Part shown: piece by piece, positions 25,681-32,281 of the stretch
Position numbering within the stretch: position 1 is the stretch's first letter
How the letters are laid out: each line of letters starts with the position of its first letter
Assembly (NCBI GenBank): GCA_023268875.1
Contig: JALRKL010000020.1
Span: forward strand, 1 to 32,281
Direction of reading: 5' to 3'
Length of the DNA stretch: 32,281 nt
Source: Bacteroidia bacterium
Lineage (GTDB): Bacteria; Bacteroidota; Bacteroidia; NS11-12g; UBA955
Position numbers and translations under genes: made by a program
The notes under the pieces: generated by a model
The model's input: the letters and a program-made list of their open reading frames with translations, nothing else
Database searches by the model: none
Told to the model about the DNA's origin: nothing

Positions 25681-27774
25681 ATGATGAAAAGATGGATTTC
25701 GCTTACGGGCTTGAGCTTGGCAATACTCGCTCTGGTTTTTTGCAGTAATAAACCGTTCTCCGGCGATGAGCCTTTGTTGAAACGCTTAATGATAACCTTA
25801 AACGGGCAGCACTATGCCCCGAAAACCATCAATGATGATTTCTCCATATTGGCTTTTGAAAATACCCTTGAAAATCTGGATGGTAACAAACAGTTTTTTA
25901 CCCAAAAGGATATAGATCGTTTGAAGCCCTTTGAAAAGCAAATCGATGATCAAATTAACGCAGGAAGGTTTGATTTTTTTGATTCGGCTTGGAATACCCT
26001 CATGCTCCGATTAGACCAGATTGAGCCATGGATTCTTGATCCATTGAATGATCCTATGGATTACTCAACTGGAGGTGTTTTTGAGGTTTCTCAAGAGAAT
26101 AAAACCTATTTATTAGATGAAGCTGCTTTGAAAGATTATTGGACTCGTTGGACTCGCTACCAAGTGGTTGACCGTTTATACAGAAAGCAGAAACAACAGA
26201 AGGACCTTGAAAAGGGTAAGGATAGTTCTGGTGCTGTTAAAATCATTCCTTACGACACTCTGGAGTTGAAAGCACGAAACGAAACAAAAACATTTGTAGA
26301 AAATTGGTTCAAGCGTTGGAGAAAGATGGATAGGCAGGATAAAATTGCATTCTATGCAAATACCATCGCCGAAATCTACGATCCCCACACAAATTATTTT
26401 CCGCCTGCGGATAAAGAGAATTTCGACATTTCAATGACGGGTAAACTAGAGGGTATCGGTGCTACTCTTAGTGAACGCGATGGGTACGTAAAAGTCGAAC
26501 GCATTGTGCCAGGCAGTGCAAGTTACAAACAGGGCGAACTCAAAGCAGGAGATTTGATTTTAAAAGTAGCACAAGGGGAAGATGAGCCCGTTGACATTGT
26601 AGATATGAAGTTGGATGATGCCATTCAATTGATAAGAGGTAAAAAGGGAACCGAAGTGCGATTAACAGTTAAAAAGCCCGACGGCGTTATTAAGGTTATC
26701 CCTATAGTTCGGGAAGTAGTAGTAATTGAGGAGACCTATGCGCGCAGTGCTATTTTTACACACAAGAAAAAGCGTTTTGGAATTATTCAATTGCCAAGTT
26801 TCTATGCCGATTTTTCTTCAAGAGGTCGAGGCCGTAATAGCGCGGGCGACGTTCGGTTAGAAATTGAAAAACTGAAAGAAGAAAACGTAGACGGTATTGT
26901 TTTAGATCTGAGAAATAACGGAGGTGGAAGTTTGGCAGATGCCATTGAAATGAGTGGTTTGTTTATTGCTTCTGGTCCTATTGTTCAGGTTAAAGATTCA
27001 GAGGGAAACATTAATGCGGCGAATGATTTTAACCCAACTACTCTTTACAGTGGGCCTTTGGTTGTATTAACCAATGCGTACAGCGCATCTGCTTCCGAAA
27101 TTTTAGCTGCGGCTTTACAAGATTACAAGAGGGCCATTATTTTGGGATCGAAAAGTACTTTTGGCAAGGGAACCGTTCAGACGATGGTGGCATTGAATGG
27201 GGGTCGCTCCGAGGTATTCCCTAGGGGTTTCGGTGAACTAAAAGTAACCATTCAAAAGTTTTATCGAATTAACGGTGGTACCACCCAACTTAAAGGAGTG
27301 GAACCGGATGTGGTTGTTCCAGATATTTATGATGGAGTCGAGCGAGGAGAAAAAGAGATGGACTACCATCTTGCTTACGACGAAATCCCTTCGGCTAAAT
27401 ACAAATCGTATGAAACCAAAGCGTATCGTGAGGCAATCAAATCGGGACAAAAATGGATAAAGTCGCATAAATATTTTGATTTAGTGGAAGAGCGTTCACA
27501 GCAGATTGAAAAAATCAGAAAGGGCATGACCTATAATTTGAACTTAGAAGCATATGCTGCTCAACAAGAGTCTCTAGAGAAAAACGATGAGAAGTTCCGA
27601 AAGTATGAGTACAAAAGAGCATTTGATACAATCTTTGCGCTAAAACGCGATTTGCAAGAAGTTCAAAACGATAGTATCAAAATTATCCAAAGATCAAATT
27701 GGCCAAAGCCTTATTTGAAAGACGCTACATTAGATGCGGCTTTGGAAATTTTGGAGTGTTGGTCAGAAAAATAA
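25681..27774 (+). CDS. prc: Carboxy-terminal processing peptidase (Prc/Tsp, S41)
   Basis: This periplasmic serine protease of 697 residues trims or degrades envelope proteins from the C-terminus. It has an N-terminal hydrophobic signal region (about 5-20, then FCSN, possibly a weak lipobox). A Prc N-terminal domain, a PDZ domain at about 250-335 and the S41 core follow. Catalytic residues align with E. coli Tsp: Ser470 in SASASE, Asp481 and Lys496 in TFGKGT. LDLRNNGGGS in the core and a C-terminal helical domain complete the family layout. It lies 17 bases downstream of the M49-like gene and shares its transcript. Adjacent ATG codons leave the first residue uncertain. Confidence 0.93.
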   Translation: MMKRWISLTGLSLAILALVFCSNKPFSGDEPLLKRLMITLNGQHYAPKTINDDFSILAFENTLENLDGNKQFFTQKDIDRLKPFEKQIDDQINAGRFDFFDSAWNTLMLRLDQIEPWILDPLNDPMDYSTGGVFEVSQENKTYLLDEAALKDYWTRWTRYQVVDRLYRKQKQQKDLEKGKDSSGAVKIIPYDTLELKARNETKTFVENWFKRWRKMDRQDKIAFYANTIAEIYDPHTNYFPPADKENFDISMTGKLEGIGATLSERDGYVKVERIVPGSASYKQGELKAGDLILKVAQGEDEPVDIVDMKLDDAIQLIRGKKGTEVRLTVKKPDGVIKVIPIVREVVVIEETYARSAIFTHKKKRFGIIQLPSFYADFSSRGRGRNSAGDVRLEIEKLKEENVDGIVLDLRNNGGGSLADAIEMSGLFIASGPIVQVKDSEGNINAANDFNPTTLYSGPLVVLTNAYSASASEILAAALQDYKRAIILGSKSTFGKGTVQTMVALNGGRSEVFPRGFGELKVTIQKFYRINGGTTQLKGVEPDVVVPDIYDGVERGEKEMDYHLAYDEIPSAKYKSYETKAYREAIKSGQKWIKSHKYFDLVEERSQQIEKIRKGMTYNLNLEAYAAQQESLEKNDEKFRKYEYKRAFDTIFALKRDLQEVQNDSIKIIQRSNWPKPYLKDATLDAALEILECWSEK

Positions 27775-27799
27775 GGCGAACTCGTAAAACGGACTTTAA

Positions 27800-28459
27800 C
27801 TAATCTTTCCAAAGACTCTGAAATAGTACTCCGGTTAAGACTAAAACCAGTAGGTCTAAGGAACATAAAAGATAGATATCGGTATAGACCGAACCTACTA
27901 ATACGGGATTAAATGCTTTTAGAGAGGCTTTAATCCCAACTAAAATTAAAGGAAATATTATAGGTAAGCTCAGTACGGGTGCCATAAACGAGGCACCACC
28001 CGCCTTAGTGGCTACGGCTCCAACGAAAGTAAATACTGATGAGATGCCGCCCGATACGAGTAATAAAATGGCAAAATACGGACCTAAATGTATAACGGGT
28101 ATACCTAAAAACCAGGCAAAAAACAATAGATTCACCGCCGTAAGCAGGAGCATTTGTCCCCAACCGTAAATTATCTTGCCCCATAGCATTTCCGCCGGGG
28201 ATGCGATTTGATTCCAAAAAATCCACCGCCCACGAGCCACCATTGTGAAATTTTTCGACACGGACGGAATACTTCCCAAAATAAGAGTAATCCAAAATAT
28301 ACTATTCCAGACCGAAGCGAGCATATTGGGTTGAGAAAGCATACTGAGCAAAGCGGTAATGCCCAATTGCAAAATCGCCGACACCAGAAGGGTGGGTTTT
28401 TTCAAGTCGAGCATGAATTCGACTTTTATGAGGGTTATGACCTTGGCAATTTGCCGCAT
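27800..28459 (-). CDS. ccmB: Heme exporter protein CcmB
   Basis: This inner-membrane subunit of the CcmAB(C) ABC transporter serves cytochrome c maturation. Its 219 residues have about six hydrophobic segments. The conserved region SVWNSIFWITLILGS, then the charged loop GRWIFWNQIASP and the following KIIYGWGQMLLL match CcmB proteins. ccmA and ccmC are not adjacent here, so this is an isolated copy or they lie elsewhere. It is divergent from accC across a 52-base region with a perfect palindrome. Confidence 0.85.
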   Translation of the reverse strand: MRQIAKVITLIKVEFMLDLKKPTLLVSAILQLGITALLSMLSQPNMLASVWNSIFWITLILGSIPSVSKNFTMVARGRWIFWNQIASPAEMLWGKIIYGWGQMLLLTAVNLLFFAWFLGIPVIHLGPYFAILLLVSGGISSVFTFVGAVATKAGGASFMAPVLSLPIIFPLILVGIKASLKAFNPVLVGSVYTDIYLLCSLDLLVLVLTGVLFQSLWKD

Positions 28460-28466
28460 CTTTAGT

Positions 28467-28482
28467 TACCTTCGCGAAGGTA
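28467..28482. promoter_or_regulatory. 16-bp palindrome between ccmB and accC
   Basis: TACCTTCGCGAAGGTA is a perfect 16-bp palindrome between two divergent genes. Each strand reads TACCTTCG, one mismatch from the -7 consensus TAnnTTTG, so it may be a symmetrical bidirectional promoter or a dimeric repressor operator. For accC a TTG at 28443-28445 lies 21 bases before it. Confidence 0.6.
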
Positions 28483-28511
28483 TAGTAAATCTTTATAATA
28501 CCGTATTAACT

Positions 28512-30014
28512 ATGTTTAGTAAAATCTTAATAGCCAATCGTGGAGAAATAGCATTGCGGGTTATGCGTACATGCAAGGAAATGGGTATTTCAACGGTTGC
28601 TGTATACAGTACCGCGGATAAATTATCGCGACATGTTCGCTATGCGGACGAAGCTTATTGTATTGGTGAAGGTCCGAGTAATCAAAGTTATTTGTTGATG
28701 GATAAAATTATCGAAATAGCGGAGAAAACAGGATCGCAAGCCGTACATCCCGGATATGGATTTCTATCAGAAAATTCGGTATTTGCTCGAAAGCTCGCTG
28801 AAAAAGGACTAGTATTAATTGGTCCAAGTCCTGAGGCAATGGAAATAATGGGGAGTAAAATTGCGAGTAAGCAGGCCGTAGAAAAATACGGTGTTCCATT
28901 AGTGCCCGGAATAAATGAGGCGATTACCGATTCAAAGGCGGCACTTGAAGTGGCTAAAAAGGTAGGTTTTCCCGTATTGATAAAAGCGAGTGCAGGAGGT
29001 GGTGGAAAGGGAATGCGCGTTGTGTATTCAGATGCAGAATTTGAGGATGCCTTAACAGCGGCACAAAATGAAGCGCGGAGTGCCTTTGGAGATGATAGTG
29101 TTTTTATTGAAAAATACGTTGGAAACCCAAGACATATCGAATTTCAGTTAATTGCGGATAATTTTGGAACCGTACTTCACTTATTTGAACGGGAGTGCAG
29201 CATTCAACGTCGCCACCAAAAATTGGTAGAGGAAGCTCCCTCTGCAGTATTGTCGCCCGAATTAAGGAATAAAATGGGTGAAGCAGCTGTGAATGTGGCT
29301 AAAGCTTGCAATTATACCGGAGCGGGAACGGTGGAATTCTTGTTAGGCGATAACGACGAATTTTATTTTTTGGAGATGAATACCCGTCTGCAAGTGGAGC
29401 ATCCGGTTACCGAGATGATTACGGGCTTAGATTTGGTTAAATGTCAAATTGAAGTGGCGGCTGGCCTGCCCCTTTCATACGCGCAATCGGATTTGAAAAT
29501 AAACGGTCATGCTATCGAACTTCGGGTATGTGCGGAAGATCCCTATCAACAATTTTTACCTAATATCGGAACGGTACGAACGTATGAAATACCATCAGGA
29601 CCAGGCATCCGAATCGACGATTTTATGGAGTCGAACATGGAGATTCCGATATACTACGACAATATGCTTGCCAAATTAATTGTTTGGGGTGCCAATCGCA
29701 ACGAGGCAATTGCACGTTTGAAACGAGCCATTGATGAATACACTATCACTGGAATACAAACCACATTGCCCTTTGGTACTTTCGTTATGAACCATCCAAA
29801 GTTTATTAGCGGCGATTTTAATACGCATTTCATTCAAGAGAATTTTGAAGCTTCTATGTTGCAAAATGAAGAAACAGATAACATTGATGTTTTGGCTACC
29901 GCTGCCGTTTCTTTTTTCAAAGGAGTTCAAACGGATTCAGAGGTGTCGAGTGATTCTCATAACGTAGATAGCACGGAATGGTATAACCGTCGCCGCCAAC
30001 TTAGAAATGGGTAG
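28512..30014 (+). CDS. accC: Biotin carboxylase subunit of acyl/acetyl-CoA carboxylase
   Basis: This cytoplasmic ATP-grasp enzyme carboxylates biotin on its carrier protein, supplying malonyl-CoA for fatty-acid synthesis or another acyl-CoA carboxylase. It has 500 residues, longer than the usual 450 because of a C-terminal extension with a low-complexity serine/acidic stretch. Key residues are visible: KILIANRGEIA at 4-14, the glycine-rich ATP loop GGGGKGM at 162-168 with Lys159 and Lys166, and EMNTRLQVEHPVTE near 290-303. The ATG at 28512 is the true start, giving MFSKILIANRGE; an in-frame reading upstream to 28359 runs through the divergent ccmB gene. accB is not adjacent. Its last 8 bases overlap the next gene. 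Confidence 0.93.
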   Translation: MFSKILIANRGEIALRVMRTCKEMGISTVAVYSTADKLSRHVRYADEAYCIGEGPSNQSYLLMDKIIEIAEKTGSQAVHPGYGFLSENSVFARKLAEKGLVLIGPSPEAMEIMGSKIASKQAVEKYGVPLVPGINEAITDSKAALEVAKKVGFPVLIKASAGGGGKGMRVVYSDAEFEDALTAAQNEARSAFGDDSVFIEKYVGNPRHIEFQLIADNFGTVLHLFERECSIQRRHQKLVEEAPSAVLSPELRNKMGEAAVNVAKACNYTGAGTVEFLLGDNDEFYFLEMNTRLQVEHPVTEMITGLDLVKCQIEVAAGLPLSYAQSDLKINGHAIELRVCAEDPYQQFLPNIGTVRTYEIPSGPGIRIDDFMESNMEIPIYYDNMLAKLIVWGANRNEAIARLKRAIDEYTITGIQTTLPFGTFVMNHPKFISGDFNTHFIQENFEASMLQNEETDNIDVLATAAVSFFKGVQTDSEVSSDSHNVDSTEWYNRRRQLRNG

Positions 30015-30957
30015 CCGCGTACTGATAATCGATGACGTTTATGAAAGCTTGATTAAAGGCTTAGAAGCGCATGGATTTATCGTGTACTACGAAAAGGATA
30101 TCCTAAAGGATGCGGTACTTTCACGGGCGTTGGAATTGAAGGTAGAGGGAATCGTAGTGCGATCGAAGATGTATTTTTCGGGGGAATTTTTACACGCCTG
30201 TAATGGGCTGAAATGGATTGCCCGTGCAGGAGTTGGTACTGATAATATAGACACACATGCGGCCGAAGAGTTAGGGTTGCACATTATCAATGCCGACGGT
30301 GCGAATGCCCTCACCGTAGCGGAACACGTGCTTGGGATGATTTTGGGATTCCTCCACAAATTACCAAGTGCCGATTTTTCTGTGCGTTCCGGTGCTTGGG
30401 ATCGGGAAGGTCACCGCGGACGTGAATTATCTTCCCTCAAGATTGGAATAGTGGGTCTTGGAAATACCGGTATGGCTTTGAGTCGTTTACTAAAGGGATT
30501 TGAAGTAGACATATTCGGTTATGATAAATATAAAGTGGGGTTTGGAAAGGATTACTTAAAAGAAGTAAGTAGTTTGGAAGAAATTTGGGAGAAATGCGAT
30601 GTGATTAGTTTTCATGTTCCTTTAAATGAAGAAACTAAGGGGATGATACACGCAGATAATTTAAAAAAAATCTCACAAAACCCACTGATTATCAATGCTT
30701 CAAGAGGAGCAGTTTTAGATGTGGTTTCAGTAGTTAATGCGCTGAAAAAAGGACATATTAGCGGATTGATTTTAGATGTATGGCCGGATGAACCACCTCT
30801 TAAAACGGGCGCGTTATACCGAGAAGAATTTGAATGGCTCTGTGAGCAAAGCTGTGTAATGTTTTCGCCACATGTTGCGGGATGGTCTCAAGAGAGTTAC
30901 GTCCGAATTTCTGATAAACTTTTGGATAATGTCTTGAAATTCAAGGGTTGTATCTAA
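30007..30957 (+). CDS. D-2-hydroxyacid dehydrogenase (phosphoglycerate dehydrogenase-like)
   Basis: This NAD-dependent cytoplasmic dehydrogenase has 316 residues. The Rossmann motif is GIVGLGNTG at about 147-155. Catalytic Arg233 is in NASRGAV, Glu262 in DEPP and His289 in SPHVAG. The substrate-domain segment ARAGVGTDNID at 72-82 matches SerA and related enzymes. It lacks the C-terminal ACT/regulatory domain of full-length SerA, so serine synthesis is possible but other 2-hydroxyacids are not excluded. It overlaps accC by 8 bases and is the last gene of that transcript; no terminator hairpin was evident in the following 149 bases. Confidence 0.88.
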   Translation: MGSRVLIIDDVYESLIKGLEAHGFIVYYEKDILKDAVLSRALELKVEGIVVRSKMYFSGEFLHACNGLKWIARAGVGTDNIDTHAAEELGLHIINADGANALTVAEHVLGMILGFLHKLPSADFSVRSGAWDREGHRGRELSSLKIGIVGLGNTGMALSRLLKGFEVDIFGYDKYKVGFGKDYLKEVSSLEEIWEKCDVISFHVPLNEETKGMIHADNLKKISQNPLIINASRGAVLDVVSVVNALKKGHISGLILDVWPDEPPLKTGALYREEFEWLCEQSCVMFSPHVAGWSQESYVRISDKLLDNVLKFKGCI

Positions 30958-31013
30958 TTGTGTGATTATAAATTGACGTGCTTGCTTTTTTGAAATGTTG
31001 ATTTGCGACTAAA

Positions 31014-31051
31014 ATAAACTTGCTAAATCCTCGATTTTTCGATAAACTTGC
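31014..31051 (+). repeat. Tandem direct repeats before the TonB-dependent receptor
   Basis: ATAAACTTGC occurs at 31014-31023 and 31042-31051, 28 bases apart start to start. The second copy contains the TTG of the proposed promoter, so the pair could be a regulator site. Chance is not excluded. Confidence 0.45.
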
Positions 31052-31081
31052 CGTTTAAAGCGTAGAATGAACGTACCTTTT
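31048..31081 (+). promoter_or_regulatory. Possible promoter of the TonB-dependent receptor
   Basis: TTG (31048-31050), 23 bases, then TACCTTTT (31074-31081), one mismatch to TAnnTTTG. It leaves a leader of about 25 bases before the ATG at 31107. Confidence 0.4.
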
Positions 31082-31106
31082 TGTAACAAACGAATAAGAA
31101 CGGAAT

Positions 31107-32281
31107 ATGAAGGATAAATTACTGAGATGGGCCTTTACATGGGTCTTTGCATTTAGTTGTCAATTGGCGTTGGCACAAACCAACTATGCAGATTTTCGTG
31201 TGAAAACAACCGATGGCGATGGTAAGCCGTTAAGTGGTGTTCAAGTTAAAATGTACCTCAACGGTATATTTAAAACCTCTGATACTACAGATTCGGATGG
31301 TAATGCCATTTTCCAAACTTTAAGCCCAGGTGTGTATGATGTGGAGTTCTCGAAACAGGGAAGTTCCGATCAAAAAGTGACCGGTTTGAACTTAAGCGCT
31401 GGTTTGAACGAACCCCTGAAAATTGCTATGACAGGAAGAATGGGCGACGTAGTTATCACCACAAAAGCGAGCAATAAGGTTATTCAGTTAGAAAAAAATG
31501 AGCAACAAGTTCGCGGTAAAGATATGATTAATAGCGGGCGTCGTGGGGTAGGAGCACTAACCTCAACAAACGCTGCGATTGTAGAGTCACGTCAAGGTAT
31601 CTCGGTACGTGGAACACGCTCAGACGGTAACGGTACTTTTATCGATGGTGTTCGTGCCATTGGTTCTGGAGCGATCCCATCCTTGGGGGTAGAAGGAATT
31701 TCTGTTAACATCGGGGGTATTCCTGCGATGTATGGGGATTTAACCGGTGGTGCATTTTCTTACACGTCTAAGAGTGCAACAGACAAATTTATTACCATAT
31801 TTGAAGGTATAACATCAACATTGTTAGATCCATACTCTTACAATACAGTAGAGGGTTTCATTTCAGGTCCGCTTTGGGTTGAAAGAAAAAAGAATAGTTA
31901 CGGAAAGACCGAGAAGAATGTAAAACTTGGTTTTACTCTAAATGGTAATATTGGTTATTATAAAGATCCAAGCCCTACCCGTACGGGAGTTTATGTATTA
32001 AACGAAGACAAATTAAATCAGATTAAGCAAGATCCATTGGTGTTTACACCTAATGGTTTCGTTCATCGCGCGGCTTTCTTGAGAGAGAACGATTTTACAC
32101 GCCTCGCTGCCAGACCGAATTCGGCACAATACAATGGTAACTTGATTGGGAAACTTGAGTTTAACCCAAATAAAAATATTGCTGTTACTGCATTTGCCAG
32201 TTACTTTTATGGCGGTGGACGCAGCGTAACCAATTTCACTGGCCAGACGCTCAGGGCCCACGACCATACCGTTGCGACCAA
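31107..32281 (+). CDS. TonB-dependent receptor, 3' end beyond the window
   Basis: The reading frame is open from the ATG at 31107 to the window edge, covering about 391 residues without a stop. Residues 1-23 are a signal peptide ending ALA. Residues about 28-110 are a carboxypeptidase-regulatory-like beta domain typical of Bacteroidota receptors. The plug follows, with ISVRGTRSDGNGTFIDGVR and NIGGIPAMYGDLTGG at roughly 170-215, and then early barrel strands rich in aromatic residues. It would import an unknown nutrient across the outer membrane using TonB energy. A SusD-like partner, if any, would lie downstream outside the window. Confidence 0.9.
   Translation, partial: MKDKLLRWAFTWVFAFSCQLALAQTNYADFRVKTTDGDGKPLSGVQVKMYLNGIFKTSDTTDSDGNAIFQTLSPGVYDVEFSKQGSSDQKVTGLNLSAGLNEPLKIAMTGRMGDVVITTKASNKVIQLEKNEQQVRGKDMINSGRRGVGALTSTNAAIVESRQGISVRGTRSDGNGTFIDGVRAIGSGAIPSLGVEGISVNIGGIPAMYGDLTGGAFSYTSKSATDKFITIFEGITSTLLDPYSYNTVEGFISGPLWVERKKNSYGKTEKNVKLGFTLNGNIGYYKDPSPTRTGVYVLNEDKLNQIKQDPLVFTPNGFVHRAAFLRENDFTRLAARPNSAQYNGNLIGKLEFNPNKNIAVTAFASYFYGGGRSVTNFTGQTLRAHDHTVAT

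Noticed and set aside
28359-28511. Upstream extension of the accC frame
   Set aside because: It runs antisense through ccmB and adds 51 unrelated residues; the family start MFSKILIANRGE begins at 28512 behind the intergenic region.

Overview
The window is chromosomal DNA from a member of the Bacteroidota, most likely Flavobacteriales-like. The evidence is indirect but consistent. Several genes are preceded by the Bacteroidota -7 promoter element TAnnTTTG and almost none has a clear Shine-Dalgarno sequence. The gene families also fit: BshB1 bacillithiol deacetylase, thioredoxin-reductase-like ferredoxin-NADP reductase, an archaeal-type UbiA prenyltransferase, an M49-like peptidase with a Prc-type protease, and a TonB-dependent receptor with a carboxypeptidase-regulatory N-terminal domain. 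The DNA is AT-rich by eye. No tRNA, rRNA, CRISPR array, insertion sequence or phage gene was seen, and no gene-free stretch reaches 300 bases.

Layout. 1-591: a small secreted protein and a bidirectional hairpin terminator. 592-4847 (minus): ferredoxin-NADP reductase with its own promoter, then an M28 lipoprotein peptidase, bshB1 and an exported von Willebrand A protein in a tight cluster. 4961-11338 (plus): yicC; two exported proteins with beta-barrel-like C-terminal regions, the second carrying an erythromycin-esterase/ChaN-like domain; then pssA-purE-DUF3109. 11359-13188 (minus): ruvX-def-UbiA with 4-base and 7-base junctions. 13345-15278 (minus): groES-groL, ended by a hairpin terminator. 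15401-21262 (minus): an LpxH/LpxG-like hydrolase and a glycosyltransferase, then ald, an alpha/beta hydrolase, a barrel-like exported protein and waaA. 21385-23727 (minus): an exported C1 peptidase and a GNAT/FemAB-like protein. 23792-27774 (plus): M49-like and S41 exported peptidases. 27800-30957: ccmB divergent from accC and a 2-hydroxyacid dehydrogenase. 31107 to the end: a TonB-dependent receptor cut by the window edge.

Functional picture. Most of the window is housekeeping and cell-envelope biology: lipid A and Kdo assembly (waaA, LpxH/G-like), phospholipid synthesis (pssA), prenyl-lipid synthesis, fatty-acid precursor supply (accC), protein maturation and folding (def, groES/groL), and exported proteolysis (M28, C1, M49-like, S41).

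The most notable pattern is in the promoters. Four well-separated genes (ferredoxin-NADP reductase, ruvX, the C1 peptidase and the M49-like peptidase) have a perfect TAnnTTTG exactly 4 bases before the start codon, and pssA has one 5 bases before. This predicts transcripts that begin at, or within a base or two of, the start codon (leaderless mRNAs). It also argues for moving two gene starts to positions that give clean signal peptides. Other points worth a second look are a perfect 16-bp palindrome between ccmB and accC, a 9-bp inverted repeat upstream of groES, a terminator-like hairpin just inside the hydrolase gene after ald, and the ChaN/esterase-barrel fusion. I did not find a clearly new multi-gene system.
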